Position numbers and translations under genes: made by a program. This document shows positions 1-9,150 of a DNA stretch of 64,000 bases, piece after piece. Within the stretch, counting starts at the first letter, position 1. Every line of letters begins with the position of its first letter. This stretch comes from Corynebacterium silvaticum. GTDB taxonomy: Bacteria > Actinomycetota > Actinomycetes > Mycobacteriales > Mycobacteriaceae. The DNA is taken from contig NZ_SDQO02000001.1 in NCBI RefSeq assembly GCF_004382825.2, positions 832,020 to 896,019 of the forward strand, read 5' to 3'. The notes below the pieces were generated by a model. It worked only from the letters and a program-made list of their open reading frames with translations, ran no database searches and had not been told where the DNA came from.

Positions 1-863
1 TTGTTTCCTAAAAATAACACCGCTAATAAATAACCTATTGTCGGGAAAAAAGAAAACAGCAAAATTCTACTTACAATAATTTTGCGGATGGCACTACTAC
101 CAAGATTGATAACAGCTTGAAATCTAGACATTTCCCATGCAACGGCAGCGGCAGTAGCTGGGGCCATGATATAAAAAGTAAGCGTTGACTGACCCAAGAC
201 AGTTTGGCTATAACCTGATGCCTCTATGCTTGATAGAGGCATCAAACACAGCACAGAAGAAATAGCGCATAGCCACAAAGAAGGACGCTTTATCCAATGC
301 GCTCGTTCGTATATAGCAGTGATTTTTTGTTTGCTCAACGGATCTAGTGCTGCACTAGGTTCATCCAAAAGCAACGTATCCGAGCCTGAATTAAGAGCTG
401 TGGAAATTGCTAAGCGAGCACGCTCGCCACCACTTAAGCTTTCACATCGTTGGCGTTCAGCATGGGAAAGGTCTACAAAATCAAGCCAGCTTGCGCAATC
501 TCTGCGTGCATTTTTCCAAGACTGCCCCCGTAACCAAGCAACATAAGAACAATATTCAGCACAGGTAAAACCAACAATTGGACGGAAAGTTTGTTCTACA
601 CTAGCCACCACCCCAGAATTGCTCACTGTCCCTACATCTGGTTTTATTTTCCTTCCCAGAATTGAGAGAAGCGTTGATTTACCTGCCCCATTAATCCCCA
701 ATAGCAGCGTAGGCCGTTGGTCTATTACGAGTTGAGAAATATCAAGAATACTTCTCTTCGAACGGGTGACTTTAATTCCTTCAATATTAATAAACAATCT
801 TGAGCCAATCGACGGTTGATCTATTCCAGTCAAAAATTCCAACGTGGGTTGAGTAGCCACCAT
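1..863 (-). CDS. ABC transporter with fused ATPase and membrane domain (partial, runs off left edge)
   Basis: The minus-strand reading frame opens at ATG 863 and stays open to base 1, about 287 codons, so the 3' end is outside the window. The ATPase domain is complete: Walker A GINGAGKST (about residue 65), ABC signature LSGGERAR and Walker B LLLDEPSAAL. After Walker B the usual H-loop region is replaced by hydrophobic sequence with several likely membrane segments (for example around CAISSVLCL and GYLLAVLFLG). The protein is therefore probably an ATPase-permease fusion with a short ATPase, as in some antibiotic or peptide exporters. Substrate is unknown. The initiation site has no strong Shine-Dalgarno, but an inverted repeat AGGGAT-N4-ATCCCT lies just upstream. 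A 63-codon ORF with a good ribosome site precedes it on the same strand by 77 bp. Confidence 0.75.
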   Translation of the reverse strand, partial: MVATQPTLEFLTGIDQPSIGSRLFINIEGIKVTRSKRSILDISQLVIDQRPTLLLGINGAGKSTLLSILGRKIKPDVGTVSNSGVVASVEQTFRPIVGFTCAEYCSYVAWLRGQSWKNARRDCASWLDFVDLSHAERQRCESLSGGERARLAISTALNSGSDTLLLDEPSAALDPLSKQKITAIYERAHWIKRPSLWLCAISSVLCLMPLSSIEASGYSQTVLGQSTLTFYIMAPATAAAVAWEMSRFQAVINLGSSAIRKIIVSRILLFSFFPTIGYLLAVLFLGN

Positions 864-940
864 TAGGGATCGATATCCCTGTTTACTAAACCCAAGATTT
901 TGATTTGGATTTCAAGATAGTCTTCTCTACAGGGAAAGCG

Positions 941-1132
941 CTAGATACTGTTACCCAATATAAGAAAATCAACACATGCCTGGGGAGTCAGAACCTGTAT
1001 CTTCCTATCTTTCACTTTCAGGTACCCGCGTAACGTTATCCTAGTCATGAAGTTACACGTGGAAATTTTATAAGCAAAATATTCCCAAGAAGGCAAATAA
1101 AGACGAACAAGCTGCCATACAATATTCCACAT
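941..1132 (-). CDS. small ORF (63 aa) upstream of ABC exporter
   Basis: ATG 1132 is preceded by a strong ribosome site, AAGGAG, with 8 bases of spacing, which is the main support for this ORF. The product is 63 residues with an aromatic, hydrophobic start (MWNIVWQLVRLYLP) and a basic middle, ending CVDFLILGNSI. I do not recognise a family. Its position, same strand and 77 bp before the ABC ATPase-permease, means it could be co-transcribed with it, and a peptide substrate, immunity peptide or leader are all possible. It could also be the remnant of a longer protein. No function is claimed. Confidence 0.4.
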   Translation of the reverse strand: MWNIVWQLVRLYLPSWEYFAYKISTCNFMTRITLRGYLKVKDRKIQVLTPQACVDFLILGNSI

Positions 1133-1233
1133 AAAAAGAACTCCTTGAGGTCTTGCTGCAGATATCCAATCCCAAGAAGTTCAATATTTTTATAAATTAA
1201 TCAACGCAAAACATCGTTTTACATTTTTAGATG

Positions 1234-1821
1234 TTAAAGTCTTTTGCTCACAATCGAAACCAAAAATGTTGATTCTTCCGAAAACGGCTGTAGATCCCAT
1301 GATTCAAAGTTAGCGTCGATGCTAAAACCAGCAGCACGAAGATCTTCAAAAAAGTGAGGGAAAATATATCCGCGGCCCGCACCAAAGCCAAAAATGCATC
1401 TACCGCCCACGGCCGTTGCGTCATAGATGTTCTTCAGTGCATCTGCACGATTTTCCGGAGCTATAAACGTCACTACGTTTCCGGCGCATACCACAAGGTC
1501 AAACCCGCTATCAGGAATAGCGTCACAGCCTAGGTCGGTGACATGCCAGGTAGCGTGAGGATAATTCAAACGTGCTTGGCTGATAAGGTAGTCGTCGATA
1601 TCTACACCAACTACTGTGTGCCCACGTTCGGAAAGATAGCCGCCGACTCTTCCCTGCCCACAGCCGGCATCCAAAATACGAGCTCCTCGCTGCGCCATGG
1701 CGTCGATAAGCCGAGCTTCGCCTACGATGTCGTTTCCTGCAGCAGCTAAGTTATCCCACCTAGCTGCATAGTTGCGAGAGTGCTCAGGGTTACGTGTAGT
1801 CATGTCTTTCCAAGTTGGCAT
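1234..1821 (-). CDS. class I SAM-dependent methyltransferase
   Basis: Motif I ILDAGCGQGRVGGYL is followed by an acidic loop GVDIDDYLI that should hold the SAM ribose, then LVVCAGNVVTF in the motif III/IV position. This is the Rossmann-fold layout of small-molecule methyltransferases. I chose ATG 1821 (MPTWKDMTT); ATG 1803 (MTTRNPEHS) is the main alternative. A longer frame to 1944 adds residues with no family resemblance and overlaps the divergent corA gene. Product is about 195 residues. Substrate is not predictable. It is divergent from corA with only 42 bp between start codons, so the promoters must overlap. Confidence 0.75.
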   Translation of the reverse strand: MPTWKDMTTRNPEHSRNYAARWDNLAAAGNDIVGEARLIDAMAQRGARILDAGCGQGRVGGYLSERGHTVVGVDIDDYLISQARLNYPHATWHVTDLGCDAIPDSGFDLVVCAGNVVTFIAPENRADALKNIYDATAVGGRCIFGFGAGRGYIFPHFFEDLRAAGFSIDANFESWDLQPFSEESTFLVSIVSKRL

Positions 1822-1863
1822 GTAAACAAGTATAGAGACCGCAAGTTTTGAGGAGGCCCATAG

Positions 1864-2939
1864 ATGCCCGCAATGAGGCCACGCAAAGTCCACCAGTTTC
1901 CGCCACACCGGTCCGCGATGCCAGTAGAAGAAATCACTGACCACTGCCGAGTGTATGTTGATGGAAGCCTACAAACAGCTGCGCTAACGCATAATGAGGC
2001 ACTCCGTAAGGTAAAAGACCTCAATAAAAACGGACACCACGCCTTTGTGTGGCTTTCTGTTGAGGAACCCACGCAGGCCCACATGATCCAGCTAGCTGAG
2101 GACTTTGATATCCATGAGCTGATCGTTGAGGATGCCGTTGCAGCCCATCAACGTCCAAAAGTCGAACGCTACGATGATCAACTTTTCATTGTGGTCCGCT
2201 CCGTTGTTTATCGTGACCACGAAACTGTCGATGATGCCTCCGATATCATCAACACAGGCGAGGTCCAGATGCTTGTCAGCGACGACTTCATCATCACCAT
2301 CCGACATAAAACAAAGTTGCCGCTTCTCGACGCTCGACTCGATGCACCTGACGAGGTTAACGCTTATGAGCCAATGGGTATCGCGTGGGCCTGGTCCGAT
2401 CACTTAGTAGATAATTACATCCGCATTGTCGGTGAGCTTAGCCAAGACGTCGATGAGCTAGAAGAAGAAGTCTTTACTCCCGGCAGTACCTTTAATATCG
2501 AACAGATTTATATGCTCAAGAGGGAAATCCTCGAAATGCGCCACTCTGTCGATCCTTTAGACCCGGCATTCCGTTTGATGATCGGCGCCAATAAAGACAT
2601 GATCAACAAGCAGCTTCGCTCCTATTTGCGCGATGTCTTGGACCACATCATGGTGGTCAAAGATCAGGTCATCAGCTTCGATGAGCGCCTCTCTGCGCTT
2701 ATCGACGCAGGCGTGGCCAAGATTACCCTCCAGCAGAACTCTGACATGCGAGCTATCTCTGCTTACGTGGGCATGGCAGCTGTTCCCACCCTGATAGCCG
2801 GCGTTTATGGAATGAACTTTGAGCACATGCCTGAATTAGGTTCTCAGTACGGCTATTATACATAGTCATCGCCGTCATGATAGGTATCGTGACATGGCTG
2901 TGGTGGTACTTCAAGAAGATGCGTTGGCTAGAAAAGTAA
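1864..2939 (+). pseudogene. corA: CorA-family Mg/Co transporter, frameshifted before its last membrane helix
   Basis: A strong ribosome site, GAGGAG, lies 7-9 bases before ATG 1864. The long cytoplasmic domain is intact, followed by the first membrane helix and the family signature YGMNF. Reading then runs into TAG at about 2863 (GSQYGYYT-stop). Shifting frame by one base or two bases at the TATTATAC stretch near 2855-2862 restores a normal CorA end: IVIAVMIGIVTWLWWYFKK to a TAA at 2937-2939. CorA needs two helices per subunit to form its pentameric pore, so the shortened protein lacks helix 2 and is unlikely to transport. This is either a true pseudogene or a small indel error in the assembly. 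Confidence 0.85.
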
Positions 2940-3007
2940 GTGACCGGCTCCCCCACCATCGCCTTCTCTAGCCTGTCGCTTTATACTCACCGACGCATCG
3001 GGAAATA

Positions 3008-3505
3008 TCAGTCTGCGCTGATATTAAACTTGTCTTTCTTAGGGGCTTCAGGTTGTGGCGTGATAACGATCGTGCGAAGAGTCGCCCGCGCCACCAGCTT
3101 GTGCCGGTGATACAGGTCAATCCCTATCAATTGGCTGGTGCGTCCTGGGTGGATGACATGTGCATCCACATCAATGACCCCTGCGCTTACTGTTCCCAGA
3201 AAATCAGTCGTGCAATTAGCCCCGACAACGAGTTTTCCATTAGCCGCAATAACTCCGGCGACAGACCCAACGGTTTCCGCTAGCGACGAATACACTCCCC
3301 CGTTGACCATCCCAGAAACCTGCAAGTGAGCATCACTGACCGGGAGCTCTGCTTTCACCGACTGCGACGTTATTTCTGTAAAACGTAGACCGAGTGTTTT
3401 GCTGAAGCCTTCACTGAGAGAATTAAACTCATCAAGCTGCTCAATGCTCAAACCACATTGATTGAGCCCCTCGAGCATTTCCAACATTTTTGTTCCGTTG
3501 CCCAT
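3008..3505 (-). CDS. PaaI-type hotdog-fold thioesterase
   Basis: A 165-residue protein with the hotdog thioesterase pattern. The segment VSGMVNGGVYSSLAETVGS matches the central helix with its HGG/NGG-type loop and an acidic catalytic residue. A later strand, GTVSAGVIDVDAHVIHPGRT, is also typical. Members hydrolyse acyl-CoA thioesters, but the substrate cannot be read from the sequence. It is transcribed toward corA and divergent from gnd, a neighbour relationship I believe is conserved in corynebacteria. Start at ATG 3505 gives MGNGTKM; length fits the family once an N-terminal helix is allowed. Confidence 0.8.
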   Translation of the reverse strand: MGNGTKMLEMLEGLNQCGLSIEQLDEFNSLSEGFSKTLGLRFTEITSQSVKAELPVSDAHLQVSGMVNGGVYSSLAETVGSVAGVIAANGKLVVGANCTTDFLGTVSAGVIDVDAHVIHPGRTSQLIGIDLYHRHKLVARATLRTIVITPQPEAPKKDKFNISAD

Positions 3506-3752
3506 ACGCCCTAATCTAACCGATTCATGGATTATCCGTAGTCCCTACTGCCCGATCAGACAGAAAATACGGATAGAGATCCATCACAAAGCAACACAAA
3601 CAGGCAAAACATAGGCACGGGCTGTACATCGCTTCTTCCCGAATCCAACCACAGATCGGCACATCTCCTGTTTCTCCAGTTTTACAAGATGGAAATCCCT
3701 CTACATGGCGCTATTGTGCCCTTTCCTTACCCGCGGGGTATCCTCTGATGTT

Positions 3753-5210
3753 ATGACTGATCAATCCAACTTGGCACAAATCGGCGTTGTCGGACTTGCG
3801 GTGATGGGATCAAATCTCGCCCGTAACTTTGCCCATAAAGGACACACCGTAGCTGTCTATAACCGCAGCTCCGCAAAGACCCACACGTTGATGCAGGAAC
3901 ACGGTTCTGAAGGAAACTTCATCCCCTCAGAAACAATTGAGGACTTCGTTGCTTCGTTGGAGAAACCGCGCCGGGCGATCATCATGGTCCAGGCAGGTCC
4001 CGCTACTGACGCTGTGATCAACCAACTCGCAGACGCCATGGAACCAGGTGACATCATCATCGACGGCGGTAACGCCTTGTACACGGACACAATCCGCCGC
4101 GAAAAAGACATCGCCGAGCGCGGACTCAACTTTGTTGGCGCAGGCATTTCAGGTGGCGAGGAAGGCGCTCTCAACGGCCCTTCCATCATGCCTGGTGGCC
4201 CCGTCGAGTCATGGGATGCCTTAGGCCCTCTCCTGGAATCCATCTCCGCCGTCGTCGATGGCACGCCCTGCGTAACTCATATCGGCCCGGATGGTGCGGG
4301 ACACTTTGTCAAGATGGTTCATAATGGAATCGAATATGCCGACATGCAGGTTATCGGCGAGGCTTATCAGCTGCTGCGTTATGCGGCCGGCATGGAGCCT
4401 GCGGAAATCGCTGAGGTTTTCAAGACCTGGAACAAGGGTGATCTTGACTCATACCTCATTGAAATCACCGCTGAGGTGCTATCCCAGGTTGACGCAGAAA
4501 CCGGACAGCCGCTTATCGACGTCATCGTCGATGCTGCCGGACAAAAAGGAACGGGCCGCTGGACGGTAAAGGCAGCTCTCGATTTGGGCATTCCAGTGAC
4601 CGGCATCGGAGAAGCTGTTTTCGCTCGCGCCCTCTCTAGTGCAGCTAAGCAGCGCGCTGCGACCATCGGCAGCCTCCCCTCCGGAGCGCTTCTTACGCTC
4701 GATGAGCTCGACACAGACAAAGAAACATTCGTCGAAAACGTCCGCCGTGCACTCTACGCGTCTAAGCTTGTTGCTTACGCCCAGGGATTTGATGAGATCC
4801 AGGCTGGTTCCGAGGAGCACAAATGGTCTGTAGACCCTCGCGACCTAGCCACAATCTGGCGCGGCGGATGCATTATCCGGGCGAAATTCCTCAACCGTAT
4901 CCGTGAGGCTTACGACGCAGACCCCGCTCTTCCTTCTCTTCTTCTGGACCCCTATTTCAAGGCTGAACTTGGCGGTCTTCTGGATTCATGGCGTCGAGTT
5001 GTTATCACGGCCACGCAGCTAGGACTTCCCGTTCCGGTTTTCGCTTCTTCGCTTTCTTACTACGATTCGCTTCGCGCAGAGCGCCTGCCTGCTGCTCTTA
5101 TTCAGGGACAGCGTGACTTCTTCGGCGCACACACATACAAGCGCGTTGATAAAGAAGGCACCTTCCACACGCAATGGTCCGGCGACCGTAGCGAGATCGA
5201 AACGTCTTAA
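3753..5210 (+). CDS. gnd: 6-phosphogluconate dehydrogenase (decarboxylating)
   Basis: Oxidises and decarboxylates 6-phosphogluconate to ribulose-5-phosphate, making NADPH in the oxidative pentose phosphate pathway. The N-terminus IGVVGLAVMGSNLARN is the dinucleotide fingerprint. NRS after strand 2 binds the NADP phosphate. GAGISGGEEGA and HFVKMVHNGIEY hold the substrate-binding loop and the catalytic lysine. The C-terminal helical tail ends in an arginine-containing HTQW segment. Start ATG 3753 (MTDQSNLAQ) gives 485 residues, the usual corynebacterial length; an in-frame ATG 48 bp upstream would add an unrelated extension. A stem-loop at 5238-5285 follows. Confidence 0.96.
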   Translation: MTDQSNLAQIGVVGLAVMGSNLARNFAHKGHTVAVYNRSSAKTHTLMQEHGSEGNFIPSETIEDFVASLEKPRRAIIMVQAGPATDAVINQLADAMEPGDIIIDGGNALYTDTIRREKDIAERGLNFVGAGISGGEEGALNGPSIMPGGPVESWDALGPLLESISAVVDGTPCVTHIGPDGAGHFVKMVHNGIEYADMQVIGEAYQLLRYAAGMEPAEIAEVFKTWNKGDLDSYLIEITAEVLSQVDAETGQPLIDVIVDAAGQKGTGRWTVKAALDLGIPVTGIGEAVFARALSSAAKQRAATIGSLPSGALLTLDELDTDKETFVENVRRALYASKLVAYAQGFDEIQAGSEEHKWSVDPRDLATIWRGGCIIRAKFLNRIREAYDADPALPSLLLDPYFKAELGGLLDSWRRVVITATQLGLPVPVFASSLSYYDSLRAERLPAALIQGQRDFFGAHTYKRVDKEGTFHTQWSGDRSEIETS

Positions 5211-5237
5211 AGCTATCTCACGTATTTTTACGTGGAC

Positions 5238-5285
5238 AACGCACCTGTTCCACTGTCGCACTAGGCGACAAGCGGCAGGTGCGTT
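5238..5285 (+). terminator. stem-loop after gnd
   Basis: Outer arms AACGCACCTG (5238-5247) and CAGGTGCGTT (5276-5285) pair perfectly over 10 bp. Inside them TGTCGC and GCGACA form a second stem around ACTAG. It lies 28 bp after the gnd stop and before the helicase start. Only a short T run follows, so it is a likely but not certain terminator. Confidence 0.6.
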
Positions 5286-5331
5286 TGCTACAAAATCAGT
5301 TAAATCCTCGCCGCAGTCTACACTCAATACA

Positions 5332-6682
5332 ATGACTTCATTCTCCGACCTCGGATTGCCGGTGTCCATCGTCCATGTGCTCAATCGCCAAGGGATAACC
5401 ACACCGTTTCCTATCCAAGAGGCTGCAATCCCAGATGCCCTTAAAGGGCGAGATGTTCTTGGGCGTGGCCCTACTGGCTCGGGGAAAACCTTCACCTTCG
5501 GTCTTCCCATGATCGCGGCCCTAGCCAAAACGGGGACCTCGGTTCCTGGGCATCCCCGTGGTCTGATTCTCGTTCCTACGAGAGAACTGGCAGCCCAGGT
5601 ACGTGAGCGTCTCGACGAACCCGCTGCAGCCTTGGGGCTCAGGATTCTTGATGTTGTTGGCGGTGTCAACATTAACCGCCATATCACTGCGCTCGCGGCT
5701 CCTGTTGATATTCTGGTGGCAACACCGGGACGCGCACAAGACCTCGTGAACAATAAGAAGCTCTTCCTCGATAAAGTCCTGATCACCACTCTCGACGAAG
5801 CTGATCAGATGGCAGACATGGGTTTTCTTCCGCAAGTCCTTAAGCTCCTCGATCTCACCCCCCCGCGATGCTCAGCGCTTGCTCTTTTCTGCAACCTTAG
5901 ACGGCGACGTCAATAAGCTTGTCGAGCGCTTCATGCATGATCCCGTAACACATTCCACTGTGGAAGTAGCTGCCGCCGTGGACACGATGACGCATTATCG
6001 TTTGCACGTGGGTGACCGGGATGCCCGTAATGACGTCGTTCTGCGCATCGCAGGACGTAAGGGAAAAACAATCATGTTTATGCGGACCAAACACGGTGTG
6101 GACCGTCAAGTGAAAAAGCTGCGACGCATCGGCATTAACGCTGTCGGTATTCACGGTGATAAAGGTCAAAACACCCGCACAAATGCCATAGCAGGCTTTT
6201 CCGATGGCTCTGTACCGGTTTTGGTGGCTACAGACATAGCAGCTCGAGGCATAGACATTGGAGACGTTGACCTTGTTGTTCACGTCGATCCTCCTGCAGA
6301 ACACAAAGCATATCTACACCGCGCAGGGCGCACGGCCAGAGCAGGTTCTTCTGGAACAGTGGTCACCCTTGTTATGGAAGAACAGATACAGGAAGTAGAT
6401 ACGCTCCTACAGAAAGCTGGCGTGGATGCAGAATCTCTGGAAGTCTCAGCTCATTCCCCAGAGCTAGTGCGTATCACTGGAGCTCAAAAAATTACGGGAG
6501 CGCCTTTGCCCCCGTTCGGTGCGGCACAGCCACAACAGCGGCAAAAAGGGTCACAATCAACGAGAAACACCGCGGCACGCCATAGGCATCCCCAACAACG
6601 TACTGCTTCCAAGTCGCGTGGTGGTACGACGGGCTTTAGAGGAAAGAATAAGAAAGATGGACAACGCGGTGGGCGTAGCTAA
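5332..6682 (+). pseudogene. DEAD-box RNA helicase, split by one extra C in a C7 run
   Basis: All helicase motifs are present across two frames. Frame 1 (from ATG 5332) has the Q-motif GITTPFPIQ, Walker A GPTGSGKT (about residues 46-53), PTRELAAQV and motif II DEAD. After the run of seven C at 5858-5864 the first frame ends at 5916 with a false tail. Removing one C rejoins motif III SAT, then TDIAARGIDIG and HRAGRTARAG of domain 2, followed by a basic low-complexity tail to 6682. Total would be about 450 residues, an RhlE/CsdA-like ATP-dependent RNA helicase. A homopolymer sequencing error is as likely as a real pseudogene. Confidence 0.88.
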
Positions 6683-6697
6683 TCCCCGCATCTAACA

Positions 6698-8098
6698 ATG
6701 GACATATTGATAAGTATCCTTTCACTTTTTGGCTTTGTGCTTCTAACAGCAAGCACTGGCTTATTCGTTGCTGTTGAGTTTGCGCTCACGGGCCTCGAAC
6801 GCTCAACAATCGAGAACGACGTACGTGAGCGCGGGGATAAGAAGTCACTAGCGGTTCAGCGTGACTATCAAAACCTCTCTTTCGTTCTCTCTGGCGCGCA
6901 GCTTGGCATCACGATCACGACACTCGCTACGGGCTACTTGGCCGAGCCTGTCCTGGCCAAGTTTCTTACGCCTCTTTTGGCGTTATTCGGGCTCCCCCAT
7001 ACTGCGAGCACTGCAGTCGCTCTAGTCTTGGCACTTATCATTGCAACTCTACTGTCCATGGTTTTCGGTGAACTAGTCCCCAAAAATATTGCGATCACCA
7101 ATCCGCTCGGTACAGCACGACATGTTGTTGGCCCCGTCAATGCGTTCAATACCGTATTTAAAGGCTTCATCAACACGTTAAACAAGTCAGCGAACTGGAC
7201 CGTGCGCAAGCTTGGCATTGAGCCAGCCGACGAACTGGCCACAGCCAGATCAACCCAAGAATTGACTGCATTGGTCCGTAGCTCCGCGGAAACAGGCGAT
7301 ATAGATGAAAATACTGCTCTGGTCCTAGATCGATCTTTGAAGTTTGGCGAGACCACCGCTGAAGAACTCATGACCCCGCGGTCGACGGTCGAGACACTTA
7401 GCGAAGACTCTACTGTTATCGACTTGATCAATCTTGCTATAGAAACGGGGCATTCTCGTTTCCCTGTTATCCGTGGTGATCTCGATGACACGATTGGCGT
7501 TGTTCACTTTAAAGATGCATTTTCCGTTCCCAAAGACCAGCGTCACTCCGTTCTTTTAAGTTCACTGGCTCGACCTGTTCCCATAATTCCAGCGAGCCTT
7601 GACGGGGACTCCGTGCTTAATGCCGTCAGATCAGCCGGTTCTCAGATCATTTTGGTTGCCGATGAATACGGAGGCACCGCAGGGCTGATCACGATCGAAG
7701 ACGTAGTGGAAGAAATTCTGGGAGAAGTCTACGACGAACACGACGACGCAGAATCTGAACGAGATTTCCAGCGCTTTGGTTCTAGTTGGGAAGTATCTGG
7801 TCTGGTTAGGCTTGATGAGCTAGCTGAAAAGGTCGGCTATTTTGCTCCCGAAGGTCCCTATGAAACTCTGGGAGGCTTAGTCATGTGCGTTCTGGGACGC
7901 ATACCAAAAGTTAATGACGAGATCCTTGCCCCCGAAAGCGATAATCCGTTTCTTGCCGAGTTTGAGTCTGGCTATAAGGGGCGCTGGATAGCCAAAGTAA
8001 CTGTTATGGAAGATAGACGAGTAGATAGAGTGATTCTCTCCCCTATTACAGACGAGGAAGCCGCTCGTTTTACTAACGCAAACGAGGAGGATAACTGA
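6698..8098 (+). CDS. CNNM/HlyC-CorC-type membrane protein with CBS pair
   Basis: 466 residues in the order: DUF21/CNNM membrane domain (about 1-190, with VAVEFALTGLERS and GELVPKNIAI), CBS pair (about 205-335, ELMTPRSTVETL ... ADEYGGTAGLITIEDVVEEILG), and a C-terminal CorC_HlyC domain (about 350-430). Relatives such as MpfA and CNNM proteins are linked to magnesium export or homeostasis; the older name haemolysin is not supported by mechanism. The stop codon overlaps the next gene's start in TGATG, so the two paralogues are translationally coupled. It begins 16 bp after the helicase gene. Confidence 0.88.
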   Translation: MDILISILSLFGFVLLTASTGLFVAVEFALTGLERSTIENDVRERGDKKSLAVQRDYQNLSFVLSGAQLGITITTLATGYLAEPVLAKFLTPLLALFGLPHTASTAVALVLALIIATLLSMVFGELVPKNIAITNPLGTARHVVGPVNAFNTVFKGFINTLNKSANWTVRKLGIEPADELATARSTQELTALVRSSAETGDIDENTALVLDRSLKFGETTAEELMTPRSTVETLSEDSTVIDLINLAIETGHSRFPVIRGDLDDTIGVVHFKDAFSVPKDQRHSVLLSSLARPVPIIPASLDGDSVLNAVRSAGSQIILVADEYGGTAGLITIEDVVEEILGEVYDEHDDAESERDFQRFGSSWEVSGLVRLDELAEKVGYFAPEGPYETLGGLVMCVLGRIPKVNDEILAPESDNPFLAEFESGYKGRWIAKVTVMEDRRVDRVILSPITDEEAARFTNANEEDN

Positions 8099-9150
8099 TG
8101 AATCTCCTCACTGCTATCGCATTAATAGCTGTTTTATTGTTGGCCAACGCTTACTTTGTCGCAGCTGAATTCGCTCTGATTTCTTCAAGAAAAGACCGCA
8201 TCGAAAATCTCATTTCACAAGGAAGACCTGGGGCAAAACGGGTACTGTATGCCACCGAACACCTCTCTATCATGCTGGCTGCATGCCAGTTTGGTATCAC
8301 GATTTGTTCCTTGATCCTCGGTAAAGTAGCCGAACCCGCCATTGCTCGTTTTATCGAAGAACCTTTTGCTTCCTTAGGCCTACCTGCGCATCTTTTACAT
8401 CCCACCTCGTTTGTCATTGCCTTGGGTATCATCACCTTCCTGCATATCTTGTTCGGCGAGATGGTCCCCAAAAACATCTCGTTAGCGGGCCCAGAAACAC
8501 TTGCGTTGTGGCTCATTCCCACGCTTATTGTCTTTTGCAAAATCACTCGACCATTTTTAGCCTTGATGAACTGGTCTGCGCGGATCACGTTGAAGGCTTT
8601 CGGCATTGAGCAAAAAGATGAGCTTGATTCCACCGTTGATCCAAATCAACTAGCCACGATGATCTCTGAATCACGCTCAGAAGGCTTCCTGGATGCTGAA
8701 GAGCATGCTCGACTCAACAAAGCGCTCAGAGTGGAAGACCGTTCTATAAAAGAGGCTCTTATCCCATTATCACGCGTAAGAACCCTTGATTTTGGTACCC
8801 GTGGCCCCAAGCTAAGCGACCTTGAGCAAGCCGTCGCAGAGACCGGTTTTTCTCGTTTTCCTGTGATGGGTAAAGATGGTTCCTATATCGGTTATGTGCA
8901 TGTCAAGGATATTTTGGACCGTTTTGATACTGACACACCCGATCACATCATCCACCGCTCAGAAATCAGGCCACTAACTATCGTCGCCGCTACCGGAACG
9001 ATGGATGAAGCTCTTCAGCTCATGCATAAAAAATCAGCCCATATGGCACAGGTCCGCGACCGAGGATCACTGCTGGGTGTGATTACGCTAGAAGACCTTA
9101 TCGAGGAATACGTAGGTACTTTCTCCGATTGGACGCATGAACAGGGATGA
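8098..9150 (+). CDS. CNNM/DUF21 and CBS membrane protein, second paralogue
   Basis: 350 residues: DUF21 membrane domain (VAAEFALISSRKDRIE, FGEMVPKNISLAGPE) and a CBS pair (about 205-340, with GVITLEDLIEEYVG near the end). It lacks the C-terminal CorC_HlyC domain of its upstream neighbour. A TGATG junction couples the two genes and GAGGAGG lies just upstream. The tandem arrangement of one long and one short paralogue suggests they may form a heteromeric ion transporter; that is inference. The end overlaps the next gene start by 4 bp. Confidence 0.88.
   Translation: MNLLTAIALIAVLLLANAYFVAAEFALISSRKDRIENLISQGRPGAKRVLYATEHLSIMLAACQFGITICSLILGKVAEPAIARFIEEPFASLGLPAHLLHPTSFVIALGIITFLHILFGEMVPKNISLAGPETLALWLIPTLIVFCKITRPFLALMNWSARITLKAFGIEQKDELDSTVDPNQLATMISESRSEGFLDAEEHARLNKALRVEDRSIKEALIPLSRVRTLDFGTRGPKLSDLEQAVAETGFSRFPVMGKDGSYIGYVHVKDILDRFDTDTPDHIIHRSEIRPLTIVAATGTMDEALQLMHKKSAHMAQVRDRGSLLGVITLEDLIEEYVGTFSDWTHEQG

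Noticed and set aside
226..546. 106-codon plus-strand frame
   Set aside because: It is the antisense of the ABC ATPase, whose Walker and signature motifs are clear on the minus strand.
5858..5864. Programmed frameshift in the helicase
   Set aside because: No slippery heptamer with a downstream structure is evident; an extra base in a homopolymer is simpler.
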